DNA of 64,000 nt from Methanomassiliicoccaceae archaeon UBA71 (lineage in GTDB: Archaea; Thermoplasmatota; Thermoplasmata; Methanomassiliicoccales; Methanomethylophilaceae), in the NCBI GenBank assembly GCA_002504405.1, contig DARO01000005.1, positions 248,001 to 312,000 on the forward strand, written 5' to 3'. The first letter of the stretch is position 1, and each line of letters starts with the position of its first letter. The notes beneath the pieces are model-generated. The model had not been told where the DNA came from. It was given only the letters and a program-made list of their open reading frames with translations, and searched no databases. Of the stretch, positions 8,083 through 17,342 are shown piece after piece. The translations under genes and the position numbers were made by a program.

Positions 8083-9363
8083 ATGTACTGCAGGAGATGC
8101 GGCAAGGAGTTGCCCCTTGGTGCAAACTTCTGCGTGCACTGCGGGGCACTGGTCGGGAACGAGTCTACCGAGGGGTACACGGACCCGTACAGCGCTCCGG
8201 AATCCATCCCCGCCCCTCGGCGCGACGGCAAGAAGGGGCGCGGCTCCTCAGCAGTCGCGATCCTCGTGGTGGTCGTGATACTCGCCGGGGCCCTGATCGT
8301 GCTCTATCCGAACCTGATGGGCACGGAGGAGGACACGAGGTCGGTAACGATAGGGGAGCTAACGGTTTACCGCGGGATGTGCGAGCCCTACATAGTGAGC
8401 TCCGATGACGGGGACGTCGCAACGCTGAGATACACGGGCGACGGGACAGCGGAGTGGTACGTGAAGACGCTCAGCGCGTCCGCGCTGGTCAGTCTGGGCA
8501 ACGGCTACTACGAGGAGCGCGGGTACGAGATTCACCAAGGCGACGTCCTGACCCTGGACAATGTCGGGGACTACGAGATACACCTCTACGTGGACGGCAG
8601 CCTCCAGGCATCCGGCGAGGCGATCCTCGACGGGACGATAACGAGCAACCTCAACTGGTCGCGCACGTACATGTCCCGCACATACACCTACTCCGTGACG
8701 ATACAGTACGAATACAGCGACTATCAGAAGTATGCGGACATGGACGTCACGAGGAGTCAGACCACGCTCAAGGGGAATGCGTCTTTCGTGGTGGTGGACG
8801 ATGCCCTGCTCAGCATATCCAAGAGCCTCGAGACAACGTACAAGAGCGTCCACGGGGCCGATGCCTCGACGGTCGGCCAGAGCTACGCCGACTACCTCCT
8901 GTCGTTCGTGCAGTGCAAGTTCGAGTACCCAGATATGGTAGTCAAATCGCAGGGGGTGTACTACAAGTCAGACCAGGGCAGCCCGGACCTCACCCTGTAC
9001 GGTGCCAACGAGTACTGGGCGTTCCCGATGGAGACAATATTCCACGGGGCGGGGGACTGCGAGGACACATCCATCCTGTACGCTGCACTGTGCTCGGCAT
9101 CCGGCATGTACTCCACAATCGTGGTCCTTCCAGAGCACATGGTCGCGGGGGTCGCCCTGTCCGGATTCAACCAGGACGCCCTGTACTCCGTGTACTCCCT
9201 CACTTCTCTGTCCACGGCTTCCACCGGCAGGACGTACTACTTCGGCGAGACGACCTTCGACAGGCATGTCGGCCTCGGGTACCTGGATCCGGGAACGAGC
9301 TCCGATGTGAAGGCGATAAGGAGCATCTACGAGATCCCGCCCTATTCGGAGGCCTCCTCTTGA
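8083..9363 (+). CDS. Zinc-ribbon, single-pass membrane protein with transglutaminase-like domain
   Basis: A 426-residue protein. Residues 1-25 form a zinc ribbon (CRRCGKELP ... CVHCG), followed by a basic linker and one hydrophobic helix (about 58-77). A long extracellular region ends in a transglutaminase/protease-like core with the likely catalytic Cys in GAGDCEDTSILYAAL and a His in LPEHMVAGV. Such domains cleave or crosslink peptides; the substrate here is unknown. The downstream gene encodes a shorter relative with the same core and overlaps it by 4 nt, so the two probably act together. The topology (zinc ribbon in, enzyme out) is inferred from the single helix. Confidence 0.8.
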   Translation: MYCRRCGKELPLGANFCVHCGALVGNESTEGYTDPYSAPESIPAPRRDGKKGRGSSAVAILVVVVILAGALIVLYPNLMGTEEDTRSVTIGELTVYRGMCEPYIVSSDDGDVATLRYTGDGTAEWYVKTLSASALVSLGNGYYEERGYEIHQGDVLTLDNVGDYEIHLYVDGSLQASGEAILDGTITSNLNWSRTYMSRTYTYSVTIQYEYSDYQKYADMDVTRSQTTLKGNASFVVVDDALLSISKSLETTYKSVHGADASTVGQSYADYLLSFVQCKFEYPDMVVKSQGVYYKSDQGSPDLTLYGANEYWAFPMETIFHGAGDCEDTSILYAALCSASGMYSTIVVLPEHMVAGVALSGFNQDALYSVYSLTSLSTASTGRTYYFGETTFDRHVGLGYLDPGTSSDVKAIRSIYEIPPYSEASS

Positions 9364-10445
9364 GGCCCGCCATAATCGTAGCGGCGGTTATCGCGGTAGT
9401 CGTCGTTTCATCCCTGCTGTTCCTGGGATGGCAGCATGCCGGGGACACGGACGATCCCGGGACGGATGTGTCCGGCCTTCCGGAGGGGTTCACGGTGGAT
9501 GAGGGCTCAGGTACGGTGACCGCCCCCGAATGCGTGGAATGGCATGTATTCGATGTCTACCACACGTACTACGACACCAACCAGTTCGGGTCGTTCACCA
9601 CGCTTTACGAGGGGTACGACGAATACGGGCAATCGATAACCCTCGATGTGGGGAAGTACCTGATCACGGCAGGGGATCAGGAGTTCACGGTCGTGAACGG
9701 AGGGGACGTTTCCCGTACGGTCGATTGGACCTACGACATGGACGGGACCGTATACCAGCTGTCCGTGACGTACACGTTCAGCCTGGAGGATTTCATGGCG
9801 TCAGCCGATGCCAGCGAGGCCAGGAACCAGGAGCTGAGCTCCTACAAGTACTACCCGTTCACCCGGCTCCCAGACATCGTCGTCTGCGATCCGATAACGG
9901 ACAGCCTGGAGTCGCTGCTCAGGCAGGAGTTCGTCGGCATCGGCGGGTCCGTCTCCGATGAGCAGGGGTACGCGGACTTCATCGCGTCGTTCGTGCAGGG
10001 ATGCGCGAAGTACCCGAACACCGTGGACGGCAAGGGGTACGACTACGGCATCCGCGGGGTCGGGGAGTACTGGGCGGTCCCCGCCGAGACCCTGTACCTG
10101 CTATACGGGGATTGCGAGGACAACGCGGCGCTACTGTGCGCGCTCCTGAAGGAGGCGGGATACACGGTGGCAATGGGCGGGAAGAACGGCCATGTGTTCG
10201 CAGGGGTCGCCCTGGAAAGCTTCGAGCCGGTCGACCAGGAGTGGCTCGACCACCTCGGTGTAGGCTACATGGTGGAGACCAGCAGCACCCCCGTGGTCGG
10301 CAGCTGCTCGGAGGAGCTGGCAAGCACGGTGTTCTATGCAGTGGAGACGATCAAGGGCCAGTCCCCAGTCGGATACATCGCCTCGACGAGTTTCGGTAGC
10401 AACACATGGTGGGGGACCACGGGATTCTATCCGGTCGAGGATTAA
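9360..10445 (+). CDS. Membrane-anchored transglutaminase-like protein, paralogue of the upstream gene
   Basis: A 361-residue protein using TTG 9360, which overlaps the stop of the upstream gene (TTGA). It opens directly with a hydrophobic helix (AIIVAAVIAVVVVSSLLFLG), lacks the zinc ribbon, and has an extracellular region ending in LYGDCEDNAALLCALLKEAG. That segment matches the Cys-containing core of the upstream protein (GAGDCEDTSILYAALCSASG), and a matching His lies in GHVFAGVAL. Shared elements EYWA.P.ET and YADF..SFVQ also show tandem duplication. The TTG start is inferred from the overlap and the membrane helix position. Confidence 0.78.
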   Translation: MRPAIIVAAVIAVVVVSSLLFLGWQHAGDTDDPGTDVSGLPEGFTVDEGSGTVTAPECVEWHVFDVYHTYYDTNQFGSFTTLYEGYDEYGQSITLDVGKYLITAGDQEFTVVNGGDVSRTVDWTYDMDGTVYQLSVTYTFSLEDFMASADASEARNQELSSYKYYPFTRLPDIVVCDPITDSLESLLRQEFVGIGGSVSDEQGYADFIASFVQGCAKYPNTVDGKGYDYGIRGVGEYWAVPAETLYLLYGDCEDNAALLCALLKEAGYTVAMGGKNGHVFAGVALESFEPVDQEWLDHLGVGYMVETSSTPVVGSCSEELASTVFYAVETIKGQSPVGYIASTSFGSNTWWGTTGFYPVED

Positions 10446-11275
10446 GGTGAGGACTCCGGTATCCAGGGGTCGTCGTGGGCGGTCTCCTGGTACACGGAGA
10501 GTTCTTCCCCCACATCCAGCACCATCAGGTCGCGTCCCGCTATCGTTCTCACGCCCGTGAGCCCCTCCACGTATCCCGCTTCCGATTCCGGCCCCCTCCT
10601 GAGTATTACCACTCCCAGGTGGATGAAGACGGCCAGCCCCGGCCTGACCCTTTCGACGAACGTCAGGGCGTCGTCCGTGCAGAGGTGGTACTTTATCCTG
10701 TTTCCTCTCGGAGTCGTCACCGGCAGTATAAGGACCCTGGACCCGATGTACTGGTCGGCGATATCGTCAGTGTACTCCGTGTCGCTGACATAGGATACGA
10801 TGCCTTTGTCCGTGTGGAACCTGAAGCCGACGTTCGTGGGGTCGCTGTGTATCGCCCTGCATACATCCACCTCGAGGCCGTCCACGTCCAGGGTGTCCCC
10901 GGGCTCGAACTCCGCGACGGAGCCGGCGATCCTCTGGTGGTACGACGAAAGGCATGGCCCGAGGCCGCCGTCGCCTTTAATCACGGTCCTGGACCCGTAG
11001 ACGCTCCCGCGTCTGAACCTGCCTCCTCCAGTCATTCCCTCGATCACCGATTCCGCATCCGAGTAATGGTCCGGATGGCAATGGGATATGATCAGCGACT
11101 CCGTGCGGGATAGGTCGTATCTTATGCGCTGCATCTGGGTGAGCGCCCCCGGACCAGGGTCCACATGAAGGAACCTCCCGTCATGCTCGATGAGCATCCC
11201 GCCGGTCGAGCGAATCTGGTACATGGTCGTGAAACGACCGCCGCCCGTTCCCAGGAATGTGATGCGGAAGCTCAT
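10442..11275 (-). CDS. MBL-fold metallo-hydrolase (PhnP/RNase Z-like)
   Basis: A 277-residue metallo-beta-lactamase fold protein with the metal-binding motif SHCHPDH (residues 64-70), a GTGGG loop near the N terminus as in RNase Z/PhnP-type enzymes, and later metal ligands (SDTEYTDD, FIHLG). Known relatives hydrolyse cyclic phosphodiesters or process tRNA 3' ends. The length and the absence of an obvious exosite arm argue against true tRNase Z. It converges on the transglutaminase gene with a 4-bp overlap and stops with TAA. A TATA-like GAATTAAATCC about 26 bp upstream suggests a leaderless transcript. Confidence 0.8.
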   Translation of the reverse strand: MSFRITFLGTGGGRFTTMYQIRSTGGMLIEHDGRFLHVDPGPGALTQMQRIRYDLSRTESLIISHCHPDHYSDAESVIEGMTGGGRFRRGSVYGSRTVIKGDGGLGPCLSSYHQRIAGSVAEFEPGDTLDVDGLEVDVCRAIHSDPTNVGFRFHTDKGIVSYVSDTEYTDDIADQYIGSRVLILPVTTPRGNRIKYHLCTDDALTFVERVRPGLAVFIHLGVVILRRGPESEAGYVEGLTGVRTIAGRDLMVLDVGEELSVYQETAHDDPWIPESSP

Positions 11276-11303
11276 GGCCTTTAATCATGGCATGGGATTT
11301 AAT

Positions 11304-12329
11304 TCATTCCGAGAGGAAGGACCGGTAGTTCCTGAGGGCCCGCAGATTCCCGTCGGGTGTCAGCACGGACAATCCGCATCCGGGGGATATGACTTCGAAC
11401 CCAGCATCCTCGCAGTTCCTGGCCTCCTCCGCGATATCGCCAGGGGAGCCGGTCAGCAGGGGGAACACAGGCCCGACGCTCCCTACAACGGGGACACCAC
11501 GAACGGCCTTCTTAAGGTCGTACGGGTCCACGGTGGACTCCAGGGACAGCGCGTCCGCACCTGTGCGTGCCATGTCCTTCGCAATCGGCAGCGCATCCCC
11601 GCATATGTGGAGGATCGTCTTCAGGGACCCCCTCATCAACGGTGCGCAACGGGATCCCGCAAGGTCCCAGTACGCGGCCGGGTCCATCATGCTGGGGGAC
11701 GCGTCCCCATCGATGAGGAACAGTATGTCTGCACCCGCATCGGACAGCTCCCCGATGTACTCTGCCTGGAGCCTCCCCAGGGCGGATGACCATTCCCTGA
11801 CCCGGTCTGGGCAGAGGATCGTTCCGAGGATCAGTCCCTCGGCGCCCACCACCTGCCCCATTAGGGTGAGCGGCGCAAGGGCACCGCATACGACCGGGTA
11901 CCTGTCCCCCCAGCCCTTCCGGAGAAAGCCGATGGCCTCGACGATGGTGGACATCCTCCCGGAGACGTAGTCCCCCGTCCCCGCATCGGGCAAGTCCGAG
12001 AAGCTCCCGTCGAAAGGGTCGAACTCGAAAGCGTGCCCCACCACCATCGGGGACGAAGTCCTCCCTCCAAGCGTTACCCTGCATCCGAGCCTCTCGGCCT
12101 CTGCCGTCATGCAGAACGGAGCTCTCACGGACTCGAATCCGAACAGGTCTGCCTGGGCGGCCCCGAGGATGGCCATCTTCTCGGGGTCCGAATGGGCCTC
12201 CGGCCATCCGACTCCTGTCGCGTCCATCATACCTACGGTCGCGGACTGCGAGAATATCGCCACGGGCGCATCGTCCTGGGCCCTACCGGACAGGGCCTCC
12301 AGGACCCTCTCCCTGGGGGTCTTGGACAT
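11304..12329 (-). CDS. Methylcobamide:coenzyme M methyltransferase (MtaA/MtbA/MtsA-like)
   Basis: A uroporphyrinogen-decarboxylase-fold enzyme that transfers a methyl group from a methylated corrinoid protein to coenzyme M, the last methyl-transfer step of methylotrophic methanogenesis. The protein has 341 residues from ATG 12329 (ATG 12338 is an alternative). The expected zinc ligands are visible: His and Cys in HICGDALP and Cys in SPGCGLS near the C terminus. It is not next to any mtmBC/mtbBC/mttBC genes in this window, so whether it serves methanol or methylamines cannot be said. A TATA-like CGTAAAATC about 25 bp upstream favours the 12329 start. Confidence 0.82.
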   Translation of the reverse strand: MSKTPRERVLEALSGRAQDDAPVAIFSQSATVGMMDATGVGWPEAHSDPEKMAILGAAQADLFGFESVRAPFCMTAEAERLGCRVTLGGRTSSPMVVGHAFEFDPFDGSFSDLPDAGTGDYVSGRMSTIVEAIGFLRKGWGDRYPVVCGALAPLTLMGQVVGAEGLILGTILCPDRVREWSSALGRLQAEYIGELSDAGADILFLIDGDASPSMMDPAAYWDLAGSRCAPLMRGSLKTILHICGDALPIAKDMARTGADALSLESTVDPYDLKKAVRGVPVVGSVGPVFPLLTGSPGDIAEEARNCEDAGFEVISPGCGLSVLTPDGNLRALRNYRSFLSE

Positions 12330-12403
12330 GACCGTCAATCCCTTGCGGAGATTTTACGCTTGTCGGCGGAACCGTTAAGACCACAGAGCAGGATTGAGCC
12401 GGC

Positions 12404-13693
12404 ATGATCACAGCGATCCGCAACGCATGGATCGTCACCCAGGACGCGTCCAGGCGCATAGTCAGGGGGGACGTCGTTGTCGACGGGGAGAGGATAGTCT
12501 CCGTCGGTCCGGAGTACAACGGCACGGCAGACAGGGAGATTGATGCCACCGGGGACATCGTAATGCCCGGCATGGTCAACACCCACACCCATGTCGCCAT
12601 GTCCGTTATGAAGGGGGTCGTCGACGACCTGTCTTTCCCGGACTTCCTCGACAAGGTCTTCCGCATCGACTCGGACAGGACCGACTCCGATCTGGAGCTG
12701 GGGACAAAGCTCGGGTGCATGGAGATGATGCGCGGCGGGACGACAACGTTCATGGACCTCTACTACTCGGAGGACGTAATCGCCAAGGCAACCCAGGAGG
12801 CTGGGATCAGAGGCGTCCTGTGCTGGTGCGTCCTCGACCAGGAGTGCACCACGCAGAAGGGCAACCCCCTGCAGAACTGCAAGGACTTCTACACCAGGTT
12901 CAAGAACGAGCGCAAGATAGTTCCCGGGGTGGGCCTCCAGGGGGTCTACGTCTGCAACGAGGAGACATGCGTCGGGGCCAAGGAGTTCTCCGACCAGGTC
13001 GGGGCTCCCATGAACTTCCACCTCTCCGAGACGAGGGGGGAGGTCAACGACCACAAGAGGAAGACCGGCATGAGGCCGGCCGAGTGGCTGTCCAGTATAG
13101 GCGCCCTCGGGCCCCGTGGCGTGGCAGCTCATTCCGCTTGGCTCACGCTGAGGGAGGTAAGGCTGATGGGCGAGGCAGGGATGTCCATCTCATCATGCCC
13201 GGTGTCCAACATGAAGCTCGCCACAGGCGGTGTCGCTCCCGTGCCGGAGTTCCAGAAGTATGGCGTCAACGTCTCCATAGGGACGGACGGGAACACCACC
13301 AACAACTCCCTGGACATGTTCGCCGAGATGAAAACGCTCGGGCTTCTGCAGAAATCCAGCAGGTGGGATCCGACGGTCTCGACCGCACAGGAGCTACTGG
13401 ACTTCGCGACAGTCAACGGCGCGAAGGCAGTCGGGATGCAGGATTCGATAGGGTCGATAGAGCCCGGCAAGTACGCGGACATCGTAATCCTGGACGGGAA
13501 GGCTCCCAACCTCAGGCCGCTGGTCCCGGAGAACATCGTCGCCAACATCGTCTACTCCGGCAACAGCCTCAATGTGAAGACAGTGATGTGCCAGGGGGAC
13601 ATCGTCGTGGACGAGGGCAGGATCACGACACTGGATACAGAGGCCGTCATGGACGGCAGCGAGGACGCATGGCGCGCCCTCTGTCTCAGATGA
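12404..13693 (+). CDS. 5-methylthioadenosine/S-adenosylhomocysteine deaminase (amidohydrolase)
   Basis: A 429-residue amidohydrolase that would deaminate S-adenosylhomocysteine and related adenosines (DadD/MtaD group), recycling SAM by-products. It has the metal-binding HTHVAM motif (residues 61-66 region, GMVNTHTH), the later metal ligands in NFHLSET and AAHSAWL, the catalytic Asp in IGTDGNTTNN, and the composite C-terminal beta domain. It is transcribed divergently from the methyltransferase gene and is followed 1 bp later by a PHP-domain gene, suggesting an operon. In methanogens lacking SAH hydrolase, the deaminase route via S-inosylhomocysteine is known. Confidence 0.9.
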   Translation: MITAIRNAWIVTQDASRRIVRGDVVVDGERIVSVGPEYNGTADREIDATGDIVMPGMVNTHTHVAMSVMKGVVDDLSFPDFLDKVFRIDSDRTDSDLELGTKLGCMEMMRGGTTTFMDLYYSEDVIAKATQEAGIRGVLCWCVLDQECTTQKGNPLQNCKDFYTRFKNERKIVPGVGLQGVYVCNEETCVGAKEFSDQVGAPMNFHLSETRGEVNDHKRKTGMRPAEWLSSIGALGPRGVAAHSAWLTLREVRLMGEAGMSISSCPVSNMKLATGGVAPVPEFQKYGVNVSIGTDGNTTNNSLDMFAEMKTLGLLQKSSRWDPTVSTAQELLDFATVNGAKAVGMQDSIGSIEPGKYADIVILDGKAPNLRPLVPENIVANIVYSGNSLNVKTVMCQGDIVVDEGRITTLDTEAVMDGSEDAWRALCLR

Positions 13694-13694
13694 C

Positions 13695-14666
13695 ATGAAG
13701 GCGGTATTCGAGGCGCCCGACTGGGAGGCGCTGAGGGACGAGGGCAGGATGGCCGTGGACATGCACTTCCACACCAACTGCTCCGACTCCTTCACCGACG
13801 TCAGGCAGGCGGTACGCCTGGCAGACGAGAGGGGCGTGGGCCTGGCCGTCACGGACCACAACCTCATAGCATCGCTGGTGAAGATCAAGGACGAGGACCT
13901 GCCGGTCCCGGTGATCCCCGGTATGGAGGTGAGCACCTCCGACGGCCCCCACATCCTCGTGTACTTCTACGAGCTGACGGACCTGGAGAGGTTCTGGTAC
14001 CGCTACATACGTCCGAGGCTCCAGGAATGCCCGTGGCTGGCTCTGAGGGACTGCCCCACGGAGGCGCTCCTGGATCTCCTGGAGAGGGAGAACTGCGTCG
14101 TATCCGCAGCGCATCCGATGGGATACCTCCTGTCGAACAAGGGTGTGGAGGTATGCATCCGCAAGGGGTACCTTTCGGAGGACACCGCCAAGCGTCTCGA
14201 CGCGTACGAGGTCATATGCAGCGGCATGACGCGCGAGTCGAACAGGTCCGCTCTGGCCGCCGCGCAGCGTTACGGGATAGGGTTCACCGGAGGCACCGAC
14301 GGCCATACGCTGGAGGAGGTTGGCCGTGTGGTGACCGTCTCCGATGCCTCCGACACCGACGAGTTCCTGAACGATGTTCTGAAGCACAAGGTCGATGTTG
14401 TAGGTCTGGAGAAGACCGTGCCCAAGAAGATCCGTATGGCATCGGCGTCCTGCGCCAAGTTTATCATGCACTCGCCGTCCACGATCCTCGTCCAGTCCAC
14501 ACAGGCAGTCCGCTCCGCAGACCGCGGTGCCAGGAAGGCCGCCGACACGGTCCGCGAGAAGGCTCCCGACCTGGACGAGATAAAGACGGACCTCAAGGGC
14601 GTGAGGGACGAGCTGGTGGACAAGGGGTCGGAGATAGGCGAGCGCATCCGCGACTTCAGGCGCTGA
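13695..14666 (+). CDS. PHP-domain phosphoesterase
   Basis: A 323-residue metal-dependent hydrolase of the PHP family, with DMHFHTNCSDSF near residue 22 (first HxH motif), TDHN, PGMEVS, SAAHPMG and GTDGH (further metal ligands). These are characteristic of family members that act on nucleotides or phosphorylated small molecules. The last 70 or so residues are helical and charged (VREKAPDLDEIKTDLKGVRD), resembling an apolipoprotein-like amphipathic tail that could bind membranes or a partner. It is cotranscribed with the deaminase. The substrate is unknown. Confidence 0.82.
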   Translation: MKAVFEAPDWEALRDEGRMAVDMHFHTNCSDSFTDVRQAVRLADERGVGLAVTDHNLIASLVKIKDEDLPVPVIPGMEVSTSDGPHILVYFYELTDLERFWYRYIRPRLQECPWLALRDCPTEALLDLLERENCVVSAAHPMGYLLSNKGVEVCIRKGYLSEDTAKRLDAYEVICSGMTRESNRSALAAAQRYGIGFTGGTDGHTLEEVGRVVTVSDASDTDEFLNDVLKHKVDVVGLEKTVPKKIRMASASCAKFIMHSPSTILVQSTQAVRSADRGARKAADTVREKAPDLDEIKTDLKGVRDELVDKGSEIGERIRDFRR

Positions 14667-14668
14667 CG

Positions 14669-16414
14669 TCATTCGTCCAAATCGTCCTCGAACTGTTCTG
14701 GCTTCTTGAAGTAGTGCACGCGGATGTACATGAACGCGATCATGGCCGCAACGATGGCCAGGACCACGAGATGCTCCATGAGCCCGAGCATGTTGGGCAC
14801 CACGAGCACAATCAGGAAGTCTATCGCTCCCACCATTATGTAGGTGTTGATGTCCAGGAACTTCTGGTAGATGACCTCCGGCTCCTCGGAGGACCCCTCC
14901 ATCCTGGAGATGTGTTTCGCACCGTTGATTATGATCTCATCCAGGAACTTGACGTTGTTGACAAGGTGGTACACGGGCAGCGTGAGGACCATGAAGTTCA
15001 CCACCACCAGCAATATGCCCCACACGACGCTGCTCCCTCCGAAGCTGGACACGAGCCAATCGCGGAGCGGCGGAAGGCCGAAGTAGAAGACTATCTCGAT
15101 GAATGCTATCAACAGGATGTTGATGTACGAGTGGGTCATGCTCCTGCGGGCAGCCTTCTGGGAGTACACGGATGTGGCGGACATGCGTTTGGCGATGACC
15201 TCCCTGCCGTTGTTCAGCCTGCAGCAGAAGGAGTAGAGCTTGCGAGGGCACTTCTCCTGAGATTTCGTCCAAATGGTGTCAGAGTATCTTGTCAGGAAGG
15301 GCAGTGTGACCATGGAGACCAGGGCGGCACCGATGACCGATGTGTAGAACGACTCGTCGACGACGCCGTATCCGTAAGCCTCGGCTACGATGATGAACGC
15401 GAACTCTCCCATGGCGGCAAGGCTGACGGCGGAGAGGAACCCGGTGCGGCAAGACTCGTTGCATATCCAGTATGCGAGGAACACGGTGGTCACCTTGAAG
15501 AAGGCGAACACCAGGTAGATCACCGCGATCATCCCCAAATTGTCGGCCAGGGACGCCATGGTGATCTCCATCCCCACGGAGATGAAGAACACGGCCATGA
15601 ACAGGTCCCTCATCGGCTCTATCTTGTGGTTGATCTCCTTGCTCTTCCTGCTCGCCGCGATCATCATTCCCATGAGGAATGCGCCGATGGCCATGGACAT
15701 CCCGATGTACAAGGAGAGCAGGGCCATTCCGAACGCGAGACCGACGGAGAAGACGGTGAGGATCTCCTCGGACACGTTGTCCGACACCCAGTTGATCATC
15801 CTGAGCACCAGCTTGAGCCCTATGAGGAGGCTGACAATCATGAAGATGAGGATGCTCACTATGAGCACAATCAGCTCATTGACATCCATCCCGGAACCTG
15901 CTATGAGGGGGGTAATCATCGAAAGGATGATGACCTGCCCGATATCCTCCATGATGGTTATGAGGACCAGCATCTCGATGTGCTCCTTATCGAGGCGGTT
16001 CTGGGATTTCAGGACGCCCATGACCACAGCGGTGCTTGAGCCGGATATGATGGCGCCCATCACCACCGCCTGGACGAAGTTGAATCCGAGCAAGATGCCT
16101 GCCAGGTATCCCCCGAAGACCATCAGCGGTAGCTGTATCATCGCCACTTTGATGGCGAATATCCCCTGCTTGCGTATCTTCTTCAGGTTGATCTCCAGGC
16201 CTATGCAGAACATCAGCATGACCAGGCCTATGTCCGACAGGATGTCGACGATCTCCTGGCTCTCGGCCGTGATGGTGGTGGCGTTGGCGATCACGATCCC
16301 CGCGACGATGTATCCTATCAGGGGAGGGAGCTTAATCTTGTTGAAAACGATGGAGCAGACAGCGGCGAGCAGCGTGAACAACGCAAGTGTCGTCAGCAGC
16401 GCCAGCTCTTCCAC
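14669..16414 (-). CDS. Monovalent cation:proton antiporter, CPA2 family (KefB/NapA-like)
   Basis: A 581-residue membrane protein with the CPA2 fold: about 12 helices in the first 390 residues, including the conserved GLVMLMFCIGLEINL, SGSSTAVVMGVL and MGEFAFIIVAEAYG segments. A soluble linker and three further hydrophobic helices in the last 150 residues are an unusual C-terminal extension; no TrkA-N domain is present. It would exchange Na+ or K+ for protons. Translation starts at GTG 16414. It converges on the PHP gene with 2 bp between them. Ion specificity cannot be told from sequence. Confidence 0.85.
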   Translation of the reverse strand: MEELALLTTLALFTLLAAVCSIVFNKIKLPPLIGYIVAGIVIANATTITAESQEIVDILSDIGLVMLMFCIGLEINLKKIRKQGIFAIKVAMIQLPLMVFGGYLAGILLGFNFVQAVVMGAIISGSSTAVVMGVLKSQNRLDKEHIEMLVLITIMEDIGQVIILSMITPLIAGSGMDVNELIVLIVSILIFMIVSLLIGLKLVLRMINWVSDNVSEEILTVFSVGLAFGMALLSLYIGMSMAIGAFLMGMMIAASRKSKEINHKIEPMRDLFMAVFFISVGMEITMASLADNLGMIAVIYLVFAFFKVTTVFLAYWICNESCRTGFLSAVSLAAMGEFAFIIVAEAYGYGVVDESFYTSVIGAALVSMVTLPFLTRYSDTIWTKSQEKCPRKLYSFCCRLNNGREVIAKRMSATSVYSQKAARRSMTHSYINILLIAFIEIVFYFGLPPLRDWLVSSFGGSSVVWGILLVVVNFMVLTLPVYHLVNNVKFLDEIIINGAKHISRMEGSSEEPEVIYQKFLDINTYIMVGAIDFLIVLVVPNMLGLMEHLVVLAIVAAMIAFMYIRVHYFKKPEQFEDDLDE

Positions 16415-16460
16415 ATTCCCACCATATAAAACGTTAACCGCGCATGTAATTTAATAGTTG

Positions 16461-16685
16461 TCAGGAATGCTCCGTGTCCTCGTCATCGCTGAATTCCAGG
16501 ATGTCCCCGGGCTGGCAGTTCAGCGCCCTGCATATCCCGTTGAGCGTTGAGAACCTGATGGCGGAGATCTTCCCGGTCTTGATGTTGGACAGGTTCACGT
16601 TCGAGATCCCCACCTTCTCCGCTAGCTCGTTCAGGGACATCTTCCTATCCGCCATGACGCGGTCCAGCCTGAGTATTATCGTCAT
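16461..16685 (-). CDS. XRE-family small HTH regulator (YozG-like)
   Basis: A 74-residue Cro/CI-type helix-turn-helix protein (MSLNELAEKVGISNVNLSNI forms the HTH). The start ATG 16685 gives the compact family length; the longer open frame upstream is not conserved-looking. It lies 8 bp after the DUF2975 membrane protein gene. The DUF2975-HTH pair is a recurring two-gene module (YoaS/YozG in Bacillus) in which the membrane protein may control the regulator. It could act on the divergent ABC transporter promoter, which is an inference from position. Confidence 0.85.
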   Translation of the reverse strand: MTIILRLDRVMADRKMSLNELAEKVGISNVNLSNIKTGKISAIRFSTLNGICRALNCQPGDILEFSDDEDTEHS

Positions 16686-16693
16686 CTCGAACC

Positions 16694-17242
16694 TCACAGA
16701 GTCTCGTCCGACTGCTTCTGCAGCGAAGCGCCGTACCGGAATATCAGTGACAGGCTGTACACGAACGCCGATGCTATCAGGCCGGAGAGGATCAGCGAGA
16801 GGCCGTCGGTCAGCCATGTCCCGCTGGGGTTTATCGCCATATACGAAAGTGCGCTGGCCACGGGGAGGACGACTAGCACGACCGACATTCTCCTGAGGCG
16901 CTGTATGTTGTTCTGGGTGAACGGGGTGTACTCCCTGCTAATGTCCCGCATGATGTTCCTCAGCAGCATGAGGATTATCAGGGCCGTGAGCAGCAGGAGG
17001 TCCACCATAAGCATAAGCAGGGCCGCCTGTCCGGAGCTGAAGTCGACATCGAAGCCCTCGGCATAGAAGCTGTCCACGGCGGACGGAACGGCCATCAGGA
17101 CGATGATGGTAAACGTCACCAGGGCGACGGATGCCAGGACGACTATCTCCAGTGCGAGGGCCACCCAGGAGCAATATCTGCAGGCGGTCTTCAGACGATT
17201 GAGTCCGTCATCCGTGGGGCTTTGAAGCATGGACAATACCAA
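16694..17242 (-). CDS. DUF2975 membrane protein
   Basis: A 182-residue protein with four predicted membrane helices (about residues 25-50, 72-95, 118-137, 145-168) and a conserved-looking NNIQRLRRMSVVL segment between helices 2 and 3, typical of DUF2975. It is the first gene of a two-gene operon with the XRE regulator. The function is unknown; pairing with the HTH gene suggests a membrane sensor or anti-regulator. Its promoter region faces that of the ABC transporter across about 100 bp of AT-rich DNA. Confidence 0.8.
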   Translation of the reverse strand: MVLSMLQSPTDDGLNRLKTACRYCSWVALALEIVVLASVALVTFTIIVLMAVPSAVDSFYAEGFDVDFSSGQAALLMLMVDLLLLTALIILMLLRNIMRDISREYTPFTQNNIQRLRRMSVVLVVLPVASALSYMAINPSGTWLTDGLSLILSGLIASAFVYSLSLIFRYGASLQKQSDETL

Positions 17243-17342
17243 TCCTTGTTTTGATTAATAGATTTCGATTATAATTTATCGAAAATCATTAAATAATTAA
17301 TGTTTAATAATCAACCATACGGTTGAGCCGTAGGAGTGTAGA
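17243..17342. promoter_or_regulatory. AT-rich divergent promoter region
   Basis: About 100 bp of AT-rich DNA separates the DUF2975 gene and the ABC transporter. It includes AATTTATCGAAAATC and TTAAATAATTAATG, plausible TATA elements for both directions. This is a likely target of the XRE regulator. No clear operator palindrome was identified. Confidence 0.45.
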
